Shown in pieces: positions 23,798-32,478 of a DNA stretch of 64,000 nt. Location of the stretch: contig JAIQFC010000005.1 in NCBI GenBank assembly GCA_020073465.1, forward strand, positions 124,001 to 188,000, read 5' to 3'. The notes beneath the pieces were generated by a model, which did no database searches, had not been told where the DNA came from, and saw only the letters and a list, made by a program, of their open reading frames with translations. The DNA is from Terriglobia bacterium. GTDB lineage: Bacteria; Acidobacteriota; Terriglobia; Terriglobales; Acidobacteriaceae. Every line of letters starts with the position of its first letter. The first letter of the stretch is position 1. The position numbers were made by a program, and so were the translations under genes.

Positions 23798-25222
23798 ATG
23801 TCCGAAAGTCCGAGATTAAACATCGCAATCGTCGGCGCCGGTCCCGGAGGATACGCCGCTGCGTTTCTTGCCGCTGACCTGGGCATGAACGTCACACTCA
23901 TCGACCCGGAAGCCAACCCCGGCGGCGTCTGCCTCTATCGCGGCTGCATTCCCTCCAAAGCTCTCCTGCACGTCGCCAAGCTGATTGAGGAATCACATCA
24001 AGCCAAAAATTGGGGAATTGAATTCTCCGAACCGAAAATTGATTTGGCGCGGCTACGCTCGTGGAAGGAGAGCGTGGTCAAGAAACTCACCGGAGGCCTG
24101 GGCCAGCTTTCGAAACAACGTCACGTGCAGTATGTACAAGGACGCGCCGCGTTTGAGAACCCCACGACGCTGCGGGTATCGAAATCGGGCGGTGGCGAAG
24201 AGTCCCTAAGCTTTGACCGCATCATTCTGGCAACCGGTTCGCGGCCTGCGATTATCCCGGCGTTGAAGCTCGATTCGCCACGCATGATGGATTCAACCGG
24301 CGGCCTGAATCTCGAAGACATTCCCGGCAGTCTCCTTGTAGTCGGCGGCGGATACATTGGCCTGGAACTCGGCTCGGTGTACGCCGCGCTGGGCACGCGC
24401 GTGACTGTAGTAGAGATGCTCCCCGGCCTGCTTCCGGGAGCGGACCGCGATCTTGTCGTCCCACTGCACAAGCGGCTGGAAAGGAATTTTGAAGCGATCC
24501 TGTTGAACACAACCGTGGCATCCGTCAAAGACGAAGGCAACGCAATTCGCGCCACCTTCGAAGGCCCCGAAGTCAAAGAGCGAGAAAGAATCTTCGACCG
24601 GGTCCTCGTTTCGGTCGGGCGCAAGCCGAACTCCGAGATCCCAGGCCTCGAGAACACGCAGGTGCGAGTCGGCCCCCGTGGATTCATCCAGGTAAACAAG
24701 CAACTGCAGACGGACGACCCCTCCATCTACGCGATCGGGGACGTTGTCGGCGAACCCATGCTGGCGCACAAAGCGTCCCACGAAGGACGCGTTGCCGTGG
24801 AAGCAATCGCCGGACACAAGGTTGCCTTTGAACCCAATGCGATTCCTGCCGTGGTCTTCACCGATCCCGAGGTTGCCTGGTGTGGTCTGACAGAAACGCA
24901 AGCGGAGAAAGAGAATCGCGAAGTCAAGGTCGCGAAGTTTCCGTGGGGTGCTTCGGGCCGTGCGATCACCCTCGACCGCCCGGAAGGAATAACCAAGCTA
25001 CTCATCGATCCAGACACAGAGCGTGTGCTCGGCGTCGGCATCGTCGGCGCCGGAGCTGGCGAACTGATTGCCGAGGGTGTGCTCGCCATTGAAATGTCTG
25101 CCCTGGCCAGCGATGTTGCGTTGAGTATTCATCCGCACCCCACGCTTTCGGAAACAGTGATGGAATCTGCGGAAGTCTTCTTCGGGACCAGCACCCACGT
25201 GTACCGGCCCAAGCGAGGATGA
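23798..25222 (+). CDS. lpd: Dihydrolipoamide dehydrogenase (E3)
   Basis: A 474-aa flavoprotein. It has an FAD motif [13 protein letters not shown] (residues 11-23), redox-active disulfide C45/C50 in [13 protein letters not shown], an NAD motif [35 protein letters not shown], and the C-terminal HPHPTLSE with the catalytic His. It reoxidises the E2 dihydrolipoyl groups and makes NADH. Its place as third gene after E1 and E2 supports the PDH assignment rather than another 2-oxoacid complex. The cytoplasmic complex is thus complete in this window. Confidence 0.95.
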   Translation: MSESPRLNIAIVGAGPGGYAAAFLAADLGMNVTLIDPEANPGGVCLYRGCIPSKALLHVAKLIEESHQAKNWGIEFSEPKIDLARLRSWKESVVKKLTGGLGQLSKQRHVQYVQGRAAFENPTTLRVSKSGGGEESLSFDRIILATGSRPAIIPALKLDSPRMMDSTGGLNLEDIPGSLLVVGGGYIGLELGSVYAALGTRVTVVEMLPGLLPGADRDLVVPLHKRLERNFEAILLNTTVASVKDEGNAIRATFEGPEVKERERIFDRVLVSVGRKPNSEIPGLENTQVRVGPRGFIQVNKQLQTDDPSIYAIGDVVGEPMLAHKASHEGRVAVEAIAGHKVAFEPNAIPAVVFTDPEVAWCGLTETQAEKENREVKVAKFPWGASGRAITLDRPEGITKLLIDPDTERVLGVGIVGAGAGELIAEGVLAIEMSALASDVALSIHPHPTLSETVMESAEVFFGTSTHVYRPKRG

Positions 25223-25238
25223 ATACCATCCGCTCGCA

Positions 25239-25385
25239 GGTAGTGGTGCAGTTTGATTGTCATGCCGAACAAGTGTTCTTTGCGCAGTGAGGGATCTGGG
25301 CGAGCCGCGCGACGTGTCGCGTTCTTTGCGACACAATAATCGCGCGTTTGGCTCGCTTCCTTACCAAACTGCATCAATACCCGCC
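25239..25385. repeat. MITE-like 145-bp repeat, copy B
   Basis: Second copy, with the best-preserved outer ends: GTGCAGTTTGATTG at the left and CCAAACTGCA at the right as inverted repeats. It shares the GGATCTGGGCGAGCCGCGCG and TTTGCGACAC cores. It lies between lpd and the MscS-family gene. Confidence 0.85.
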
Positions 25386-25481
25386 CACACGCTGCCGCCC
25401 TGTCACGTTCCGCTACAATGAACCCTCATCCTCTCCGCTCCAATCGAGTGTCCGCATAGAGCGGTCGCAGGAGAACACACC

Positions 25482-27266
25482 ATGTCCTCTTGGCTGAAAG
25501 CAACTGTAACTCTTGTTCTTTGTCTTGCCGCCTGCGTGGCCGTGCCGTGCCAAACATCTCTCAACCAGATTCTGCAGCCCTCCACAACTGTGGCGGGAAA
25601 ACCAGGCAGCGCAGCGGTTGACTCGTATGGGCGCGGAACACCTTCAGGGACTGTGCTGGGATTCCTCCAGGCGGCTCAGGCGGGAGATTACAGCATCGCT
25701 GCCCAGTACCTCCAGATGAGCGCGGCTCGACGCCAGTCCGACGGCGAGGACACGGCCAGGAAGCTGAAGAAGGTGATGGACACTGCGTTCGCCGGCAACC
25801 TCAAGAACATGAGCACCCAACCGGAAGGTACGCCGCAGGAAGGTGTTCCTCCAGACCGGCAAAAGCTTGGGATCATGTCGTCCGGCGACGTGGAAGGGGA
25901 ATTGGAGCTGGTGCGCGTTTCCGATCCCTCAGCCGGCAAAATCTGGTTGATTGCCTCCGACACGCTGGTCAAAGTCCCCGAACTCTACGATCAGGTTCAG
26001 GCGCGCCAGGTCGAAACTCGCCTCCCCAATGTCCTAGTGAAGCGCCAGCTCGTCGGGATGCCGCTGTGGCAGTGGCTGGCTCTGTTGCTGGCGGCGCCCC
26101 TGGCGGCCGCAATCGGCTGGCTGGTGCTGGTTCTGCTCGAAGGCCCCATCCGCTGGTGGGCGCGGCGTCGCGGGCAACTGGACTTGGCCAATTGGCGGTC
26201 GGTATCGGGACCAGCGTGGTTTCTTGCCGGTACTCTCGTGCATCAGATCCTGACCGCGAACCTGGGTCTGCCGCTTCTCCAGCGCCACTACTACTTCCAG
26301 GTCACGGCGATCACTCTCATCGTCAGTGCGAGCTGGCTTCTGTGGCGGGCGATTCGCTGGTTCCTGCGGCGCATGCGAAATCGCGCGTTGTCTCGTGGCC
26401 ATGCCGGCACGGGGTCCCTCATGCTGCTGGGCGAGAGGATCATCAAGGCGCTCGTGTTCGTCATGGCGGTGCTCGCCGTGTTCAGCAGCCTCGGCTTCAA
26501 CATGAGCACGGCCCTCGCGGGTCTCGGTATTGGGGGTCTGGCCATCGGCTTCGGCGCGCAGAAGACGATCGAGAATCTCTTCGGCGGCGTCTCCGTGCTC
26601 GGGGATGAAGTCATTCGCGTGGGCGATGTCTGCCGCTTCGGCGATCGCACAGGCGTGGTCGAGGACATCGGCTTGCGCTCCACCCGGGTGCGCACCGACG
26701 AACGGACTCTCCTGGCGATCCCGAATGGCACGGTGGCAACGATCAACGTGGAGAACCTCAGCCGGCGCGACAAAATCCTGTTCAACACCAAGCTCGGACT
26801 CCGAACCGAGACCAAGCCTGACCATTTGCGCTTCGTGCTCTCCGAGATTCGCCGCTTGCTCTACAGCCACTCCAAGGTGGAAACGAAGACGGTTCGCGTC
26901 CGCCTCATCGACATTGCCGCGGGAGCACATACCGTCGAGGTCTTCTGTTACATCCTCACCCAGGACTTCAACGAATTCGCCGCTGTGCGTGAAGATCTGC
27001 TGTTGCGCATGATGGATTTGGTCGAGGAATCCGGAACCGATCTGGCCCTGCCCTCGCAGACCTTGTACGTCGGCCGCGATTCAGGAGTCGAGAAGGAAAA
27101 AGCAGAGCGCGCCGTAAAGAAGATTGAAGAGTTGCGGGACGGGAAGCAGTTGCCGTTCCCCGATTTTTCAGAGGAGCATATTTCTTCGCTGCGCGGGTCG
27201 ATCGACTACCCACAACCGGAGTCCGCGCTACGAAACGAGCAGCGAGATTCAGGAACGAAGCGTTAG
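25482..27266 (+). CDS. MscS-family mechanosensitive channel
   Basis: A 594-aa protein. It has a signal peptide (LKATVTLVLCLAACVAVPC), a periplasmic region of about 160 residues, and several membrane segments between about 185 and 370. The conserved MscS pore/beta block follows (LAGLGIGGLAIGFGAQKTI, NLFGGVSVLGDEVIRVGDVC, then LLAIPNGTVATINVENLSRR). A cytoplasmic alpha/beta domain and charged tail end the protein. Such channels release solutes on hypo-osmotic shock. The periplasmic domain places it with larger MscK/YnaI-like relatives rather than the minimal MscS. Single gene. Confidence 0.88.
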   Translation: MSSWLKATVTLVLCLAACVAVPCQTSLNQILQPSTTVAGKPGSAAVDSYGRGTPSGTVLGFLQAAQAGDYSIAAQYLQMSAARRQSDGEDTARKLKKVMDTAFAGNLKNMSTQPEGTPQEGVPPDRQKLGIMSSGDVEGELELVRVSDPSAGKIWLIASDTLVKVPELYDQVQARQVETRLPNVLVKRQLVGMPLWQWLALLLAAPLAAAIGWLVLVLLEGPIRWWARRRGQLDLANWRSVSGPAWFLAGTLVHQILTANLGLPLLQRHYYFQVTAITLIVSASWLLWRAIRWFLRRMRNRALSRGHAGTGSLMLLGERIIKALVFVMAVLAVFSSLGFNMSTALAGLGIGGLAIGFGAQKTIENLFGGVSVLGDEVIRVGDVCRFGDRTGVVEDIGLRSTRVRTDERTLLAIPNGTVATINVENLSRRDKILFNTKLGLRTETKPDHLRFVLSEIRRLLYSHSKVETKTVRVRLIDIAAGAHTVEVFCYILTQDFNEFAAVREDLLLRMMDLVEESGTDLALPSQTLYVGRDSGVEKEKAERAVKKIEELRDGKQLPFPDFSEEHISSLRGSIDYPQPESALRNEQRDSGTKR

Positions 27267-27293
27267 CAAGCTCCTGAAACTCGATCTGCGACT

Positions 27294-27330
27294 CTCTGTT
27301 TTGAAAGGGCGCGGCTTCCAGCCGCGCCGT
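27294..27330. repeat. REP-like hairpin, copy 2
   Basis: 36 of 37 bases match 17844-17880. It follows the stop of the MscS-family gene. The sequence before it (CTCGATC ... CTCTGTTTTGAAAGG) also resembles the region before copy 1, so the repeat unit is longer than the hairpin. Confidence 0.85.
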
Positions 27331-27481
27331 TAGTTCTGGAGAGGGCGTGCCCCCTCAGTAGTCCCATCGGGTTGGTGGCTGTGACGATGAGTGTAATGGC
27401 GATGCTACGACAGTTGCAGCGCGATGTGGACAATTGACTTGCTTCCGGCACTGCGATACTCTCTCTCGACTTTCCTCAGTT

Positions 27482-28159
27482 ATGCCCACTACGGCCGCAC
27501 CAGTCGTCACTTCGCGTTCCAAAACGAAGCCACTGTTTTTCTTGGTTTTCTTCGCGTTGACGCTCTTTGCGGCGTATAGGAAGAACGCGCGGATTCTTGA
27601 CCCAACGTCCCCTATCGCACAGCACTTCGCTCCCGCCAAGTGGTACTTGGCTGTTCATGCCTTCTTCGGAATACTGGCAATGGCGGTTGCAGCATTTCAG
27701 TTTTCCAATCGTCTGCGAGCGCGTTATCTACGGATGCATCGCTTACTTGGATATCTGTACGTGACGAGCGTGTCTATTTCGGCCCCGTTTGCAGTCCTCG
27801 TAGCGATAAAAATTCCGAAGTCGTTTTCGCTGATCACAGCAAACTGCTTGCAGTCTTTTGGCTGGGTAGTGACCACGTCAATCGCGCTCTATTGTGTCCG
27901 CAGTGGCAACATTGCCCTGCACCGTCGCTGGATGATACGCAGCTACCCTTTTGCCATGGTGTTTACCGTTGCCCGCACCGTACCTGTATTCGTGCCCGTC
28001 GCTCACCTGGGCCCTACAGGGGGTGAAGCGGTGCTCTGGCTCGCCATCGCACTTGCAGCTTTTCTGCCCAGCGTTTTTCTAGATTGGCCTGCGATCTTCC
28101 CGCGTACTGCGGCGAGAGCAGCTACCGCTATCTGTGGAACCGGGGATTCTCGTGCGTAA
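27482..28159 (+). CDS. DUF2306-type membrane protein
   Basis: A 225-aa protein with about six hydrophobic segments. The pattern RMHRLLGYLYVTSVSISAPF, then ALYCVRSGNIALHRRWMIRSYPFAM, has the paired His/Arg residues of the DUF2306 family, whose function is unknown. The ATG at 27482 is preferred to an upstream GTG at 27434 because it begins a normal N-terminus. It is convergent with the next gene across a 130-bp gap. Confidence 0.7.
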   Translation: MPTTAAPVVTSRSKTKPLFFLVFFALTLFAAYRKNARILDPTSPIAQHFAPAKWYLAVHAFFGILAMAVAAFQFSNRLRARYLRMHRLLGYLYVTSVSISAPFAVLVAIKIPKSFSLITANCLQSFGWVVTTSIALYCVRSGNIALHRRWMIRSYPFAMVFTVARTVPVFVPVAHLGPTGGEAVLWLAIALAAFLPSVFLDWPAIFPRTAARAATAICGTGDSRA

Positions 28160-28288
28160 ATGTTGAAGTCAGGCGATTTCACTCATTGAGAACCGGAGGG
28201 TTCGGCCTTGAACCCGGCGGGTCGCAGCGCGTAATTTAAGACTTCCCAACAGCTCAGGCGCCGCGTGGCATTCAGTCAGGGTTGTTTC

Positions 28289-28891
28289 TTAACCTCTCGG
28301 CAACTTCCACTTGCGCGTCAACCACCGCAGAAAAAGGTGGGTAGGGCAGTAGATGAACAGGGGAACCACCACGAGGTAACCCAACAGATAGATTGGTCCA
28401 GGCATCCAGTGCTGTTCGCGGAAGAACGGCCCGCGGGCCCAGTTCACATCCAGTTCAGGCCGCCAGAAATAGTTGATAGGCACCACGATCCACGCCGTCA
28501 AGGTCTGCAACTTCCAGCCACGCCGGTCATATCCCAGGCGCCGGATCGCCCATAGCAGCAGCGGCGGCGTGACGACATGAAACAAGCTCACCAACCGAAC
28601 CGGCAGGGGAATTCCAGAATCGAACATGTACTCCGTCCCCCCGAAAGCGTGCCGGCCAGTCAGCAAGGCTCCCGCCAGGTCGACCACGTAGAGGGTCTGG
28701 AACAAGAGCAAGCCGCAGGCCTGCCAGGAGAAGATGAGCGGAGATTCCAGCCAGAGCGCGAGACCGATCAGAAGGTTTCCAATATCACAGAAGAAGAGAA
28801 AATTCTGGAGTCCATATTGCTTCCAGTACAGAGGCATCCAGGCGGCGAGCCATACCGTCCAGACGATCTTGAGCCACAGGGGTAGCCGCAT
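28289..28891 (-). CDS. Integral membrane protein
   Basis: A 200-aa protein with six predicted membrane segments, rich in Trp and Leu, and a polar central loop (LLTGRHAFGGTEYMFDSG). Charged motifs RRLGYDRRGWKLQ and FLRWLTRKWKLPRG lie at membrane edges. I recognise no functional family. It is a single gene, divergent from the receiver-TonB fusion. Confidence 0.6.
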   Translation of the reverse strand: MRLPLWLKIVWTVWLAAWMPLYWKQYGLQNFLFFCDIGNLLIGLALWLESPLIFSWQACGLLLFQTLYVVDLAGALLTGRHAFGGTEYMFDSGIPLPVRLVSLFHVVTPPLLLWAIRRLGYDRRGWKLQTLTAWIVVPINYFWRPELDVNWARGPFFREQHWMPGPIYLLGYLVVVPLFIYCPTHLFLRWLTRKWKLPRG

Positions 28892-29061
28892 CGAAGGCTA
28901 TTGTACGCGGCGCCAGCAGCAGTGTTACTTCGGTGTTTGTGCCCGCGCAGACCGTGTTGTCCACAAAGTCAGCCCCGCGAAATCCCCAGAAACAATCTAC
29001 TTACTCCGAATTACCAGCGTAACTTGATGGCGCTTACGACTGTACCTACGATGGCTTTGGT

Positions 29062-30864
29062 ATGGGTTACCAAGCTCTTCTTTTCTGTCCCGACGAAAAA
29101 ACCGCGCGCACGGTGACGCAGGTTCTCAGCGAGCTCGAGTTCTCGGTTGAGTCCTGCAACGAGCCCTTTGCCGCGGTCAAGAAGTTGATGGCCGAGCACT
29201 TCGACGCCATAGTGGTCGACTGCGACAACGAGCAGAATGCCACGCTTTTGTTCAAGAGCGCACGTAATTCGACGTCCAACCAGACGTCGCTCGCGGTGGC
29301 GGTGGTGGAGGGGCAGGCTGGAGTTGCGAAGGCGTTTCGCATCGGGGCAAACCTGGTGCTCACCAAACCTATTAACGTGGAACAAGCCAAAGGCACGCTG
29401 CGGGTTGCGCGCGGATTGCTGCGCAAGGGGGATCCCGCAAAGCCTGCAACCGCGGCTCCAACTGCATCAGCCCCGGCAGCCCCAAGCCCTGCAGCGGCAA
29501 CCCCTGCGAAGCCTCGTCCAACAATTCCCGCGCCCGTTACGAAGCCAGCAGCACCCGCAGCCCCGAGGCCAGTCCAGGCTGCAACTGCCAGGACAGTCAG
29601 CCCGGCGCCGACCGCAAAGATTCCCGATCCGACTGAAGACGTTCTCGAGATCGACACTGACACTGATGTGCCGGCAGTTCCAACTGCCACGCCTGTTGCT
29701 CCGCCGGCGTTCAACACCGCGCCGCCGCAGCCGTTCCCTAAGACTCTTTCGCCGTCAGCCGGGGTCAACCCTTTGCTCTCGCCCCCTACTGGTATCGGCG
29801 CTCCGGCCGGCGCAACGGGCGCAGCCAGCGCGCCGGCACCGGCACGTGTGGCTCCCGAACCGGCGTTTGAGCAACCTGCACCGCTCAGCGAATCAGCAGC
29901 CGCTGCGAAGACAGTAGAACTGGGTAATGCCGGAGGCCAGGTTCCTGACTCTTCCGCTCCCGCGCCTACTTTCACATTTGGTGGCGCCAATACTCCCGAA
30001 TCGACTGATGGAGGCAGCAAGAAGGCTCTGATCGGAGTGGCCGCCGCTGTCGTCGTGGCAGCGGGACTGTACTTTGGCTGGACGCAGTTCCATGGGAAGT
30101 CGACGTCCCCATCTCCAGTCGCGCAGCAACCTGCACCAGCAAGCACCATTACTCCGCAGAGCGCGCAGCCGAGCAAGCCTCAGCCCACGCTGTCTTCGTC
30201 GAAAACATCTTCTGCTACGCCTGTGTCGTCACCGAGTACCCAGCAAGTGACACTGTCAAACTCTCCCGTGGAGAAGCCGGAAACAGACTTCACTACCGAT
30301 GACAGTGAGGATACTTCTGCCCAGGATGTAGCTCCCGTCAAGAATTCAACAAAGGGGGGAAAAGCGGGATCAGCATCGGCCGTCAAGCCTCCCGAGAGCA
30401 AGCCGGCTTTGCAACCGCTCATGGTGAAGAACGGTGCGGTGTCGCCGGTGCAGACGAAACCTGCTCCTGCAGCGGAAGCTCCTGCCCCGAGCGTGCTGGG
30501 CATTGCCCCGGCAAGTTCCGGCGGCGGGCTGCCGAACCTGGTCGCGAATTCGAACCAGCCCAAGCCTGTGCTGCAGACTCTGAATGTGTCGCAGGGCGTG
30601 TCGCAGGGGCTCTTGGTCAAGAAAGTGCAGCCCACCTATCCACCAACCGCGCTGCGCATGCACGTCGAGGGGGCAGTACTGCTGACGGCAACGATCGGGA
30701 AAACCGGGAGCATCACGGCGGTCAAAGTTCTCAGCGGCGAGCCTCTTCTGGCGCAGGCCGCTCTTGATGCCGTGAAGCAGTGGAAGTACAAACCGTACTT
30801 CCTCAACGGTGAGCCGGTCGAGATTCAAACGCAAGTCACCGTGAACTTCAAGCTTCCACGATAG
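29062..30864 (+). CDS. Receiver-like/TM/TonB-C fusion protein
   Basis: A 600-aa fusion in three parts. Residues 1-125 resemble a receiver domain (LLFCPDEKTARTVTQVL, DAIVVDCDNEQ, LVLTKPINVEQAK). A long Ala/Pro-rich linker follows, with a membrane segment at about 320-340 (KALIGVAAAVVVAAGLYFGW). The last 90 residues form a TonB C-terminal domain (VKKVQPTYPPTALRMHVEG, then VLSGEPLLAQAALDAVKQW). The topology would place the receiver-like domain inside the cell and the TonB domain in the periplasm. Several acidic-pocket residues are changed (FCPDE), so phosphorylation is doubtful. It may couple an inner signal to an outer-membrane or cell-wall contact. Ends at a strong terminator. Confidence 0.8.
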   Translation: MGYQALLFCPDEKTARTVTQVLSELEFSVESCNEPFAAVKKLMAEHFDAIVVDCDNEQNATLLFKSARNSTSNQTSLAVAVVEGQAGVAKAFRIGANLVLTKPINVEQAKGTLRVARGLLRKGDPAKPATAAPTASAPAAPSPAAATPAKPRPTIPAPVTKPAAPAAPRPVQAATARTVSPAPTAKIPDPTEDVLEIDTDTDVPAVPTATPVAPPAFNTAPPQPFPKTLSPSAGVNPLLSPPTGIGAPAGATGAASAPAPARVAPEPAFEQPAPLSESAAAAKTVELGNAGGQVPDSSAPAPTFTFGGANTPESTDGGSKKALIGVAAAVVVAAGLYFGWTQFHGKSTSPSPVAQQPAPASTITPQSAQPSKPQPTLSSSKTSSATPVSSPSTQQVTLSNSPVEKPETDFTTDDSEDTSAQDVAPVKNSTKGGKAGSASAVKPPESKPALQPLMVKNGAVSPVQTKPAPAAEAPAPSVLGIAPASSGGGLPNLVANSNQPKPVLQTLNVSQGVSQGLLVKKVQPTYPPTALRMHVEGAVLLTATIGKTGSITAVKVLSGEPLLAQAALDAVKQWKYKPYFLNGEPVEIQTQVTVNFKLPR

Positions 30865-30888
30865 ATTTTTCCGGGCACCACCAACCAA

Positions 30889-30924
30889 AAAGGGCATGCG
30901 AAGTAACCGCTTCGCATGCCCTTT
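30889..30924 (+). terminator. Intrinsic terminator after the TonB fusion
   Basis: A perfect 15-bp stem, AAAGGGCATGCGAAG with CTTCGCATGCCCTTT, around a 6-nt loop, 25 bp after the stop codon. A short T-rich stretch follows on the plus strand. Confidence 0.8.
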
Positions 30925-31115
30925 CAGTTTCGTGTGGTTCAGCGTAGTCAGGCTTCCACCGCCCGCACCTCAAAACCCACAGGGTCACATACCGATATTC
31001 ATCCAAGCTTAACTTGGGCGTAATGGAGAGCTAACAAACATCAATTACAGTCTGCGAGGTGGAGCCTCAACTGAGTTGAGAGCTGCCGGATGTGAAAAAC
31101 ATTGAGGAGAGTACG

Positions 31116-32375
31116 ATGAGACAAAAAGCCGTAGTTCTGGGCTTAGTTGCCGCATTAGCCATCGCGGCATTCGCCGAAGATAAGGAAGGAAAAGCTGTTC
31201 CGCGGACTGTTCCCCATCTGGACCGTGTCTTTCTCATCATGATGGAGAACCACGGCTACGGCCAGATTCTTAACAACCCGAACGCTCCCTACATCAACCA
31301 ACTGGCCAAGTCCGCGAATTCCGCGACCAACTACTTCGCCGTGGCGCACCCGAGCCTGACCAACTACCTGGAGGTTGTCGGCGGGTCAAATTTCGGCGTG
31401 CAGTCCGACAACGATCCCGACTGGCACAATACATCCTGCGTTACCAACCTTGCTTCTGGAGTCGCCAACACGGACAACCCGCCAAGTCCCAGCATCTGCC
31501 CTATCTCGGGCACCGGAACCGACGCGGCAACCCCGGCCATCGATCTAACCAACGAGACGCAGGGGCCTCCGGGCGAAGTAAATATCGATGGAATCCTGTC
31601 GTTCGCCGCAGCCCCCAACACGGTGGGGCAGACCATCGGCGACCAGCTGGTTGCAGCCGGAAAAACGTGGAAGTCGTACCAGCAGAGCCTACCCATTGCA
31701 GGGGCCGACAATGTGAACTACAGCGATGGCGTGTTCACGAATTCAACGGACTTCAGCCTGATTAACCCGCAGTTGAATCCCCCGCTGACGCAGGCCGACG
31801 TAGTGAAGCTCTACGCTGCCAAGCACAACCCATTCGTCTACTTTCAAACGGTGCAGCAAGGAGCCAACCCGCTGAACAGCCTGGCCAATACGGTCGACTT
31901 TGATGGGCCGAACGGACTCTATGCCGACCTGCGCGCCGGAAAACTTCCGAACTTCTCATTCATCGCTCCCAATCAGTGCAATGATCAGCACGGACGAAGC
32001 AATGCAGGCGCGTTTTGCAACTTTGACCCGGCCAGCGACGGCACTCAGGCGAGCCTTAACCCGGCACTGATCATCCTCGGTGATCAAACCGTACAGAGAC
32101 TGGTAACCGCCATCCAGGCTTCTTCGGTTTGGAATAAGGGCCACAATGCCATCGTCGTGATGTGGGACGAGAATGACTACAGCTTATCCCCAAACACTAA
32201 CCAAGTGATGCTCATCGTGGACACCAACTACGGTTATCACAACCTTCAGAGCGAGGTTTTCTATACTCACTTCTCTCTGCTCAAGACGATCGAGTCGGGC
32301 TTTGGTCTTCCGTGTCTGAATCATGCATGCGACTCGAACGTGAAAACAATGTCCGACCTGTTTGGCCAGCCCTAG
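31116..32375 (+). CDS. Secreted phosphoesterase (acid phosphatase-like)
   Basis: A 419-aa protein with a signal peptide (AVVLGLVAALAIAAFAED) and the phosphoesterase family layout of phosphatidylinositol-3-phosphatase-like and phospholipase C-like enzymes. Motifs are HLDRVFLIMMENHGYGQIL near the N-terminus, a FAVAHPSLTNYLEVVGG block, FSFIAPNQCNDQH, and AIVVMWDENDYS; these carry the predicted metal-binding Glu/Asn, His and Asp residues. The start is taken at 31116 because GAGGAGAG precedes it; an in-frame ATG at 31092 is possible. Ends at an intrinsic terminator (32400). Confidence 0.82.
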   Translation: MRQKAVVLGLVAALAIAAFAEDKEGKAVPRTVPHLDRVFLIMMENHGYGQILNNPNAPYINQLAKSANSATNYFAVAHPSLTNYLEVVGGSNFGVQSDNDPDWHNTSCVTNLASGVANTDNPPSPSICPISGTGTDAATPAIDLTNETQGPPGEVNIDGILSFAAAPNTVGQTIGDQLVAAGKTWKSYQQSLPIAGADNVNYSDGVFTNSTDFSLINPQLNPPLTQADVVKLYAAKHNPFVYFQTVQQGANPLNSLANTVDFDGPNGLYADLRAGKLPNFSFIAPNQCNDQHGRSNAGAFCNFDPASDGTQASLNPALIILGDQTVQRLVTAIQASSVWNKGHNAIVVMWDENDYSLSPNTNQVMLIVDTNYGYHNLQSEVFYTHFSLLKTIESGFGLPCLNHACDSNVKTMSDLFGQP

Positions 32376-32399
32376 GAGTGTCCGCCAACGCAATAGAAG

Positions 32400-32425
32400 G
32401 CCGGCTCTCGCGAGCCGGCTTTTTA
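32400..32425 (+). terminator. Intrinsic terminator after the phosphoesterase
   Basis: GCCGGCTC pairs with GAGCCGGC around loop TCGC, followed by TTTTT, 25 bp after the stop codon. It stands between convergent genes. Confidence 0.85.
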
Positions 32426-32478
32426 AGTTTTGAGTCCTGTCAATTCCTGTCAGTAGCGAAGACTTGCCGCCGTAGAGC

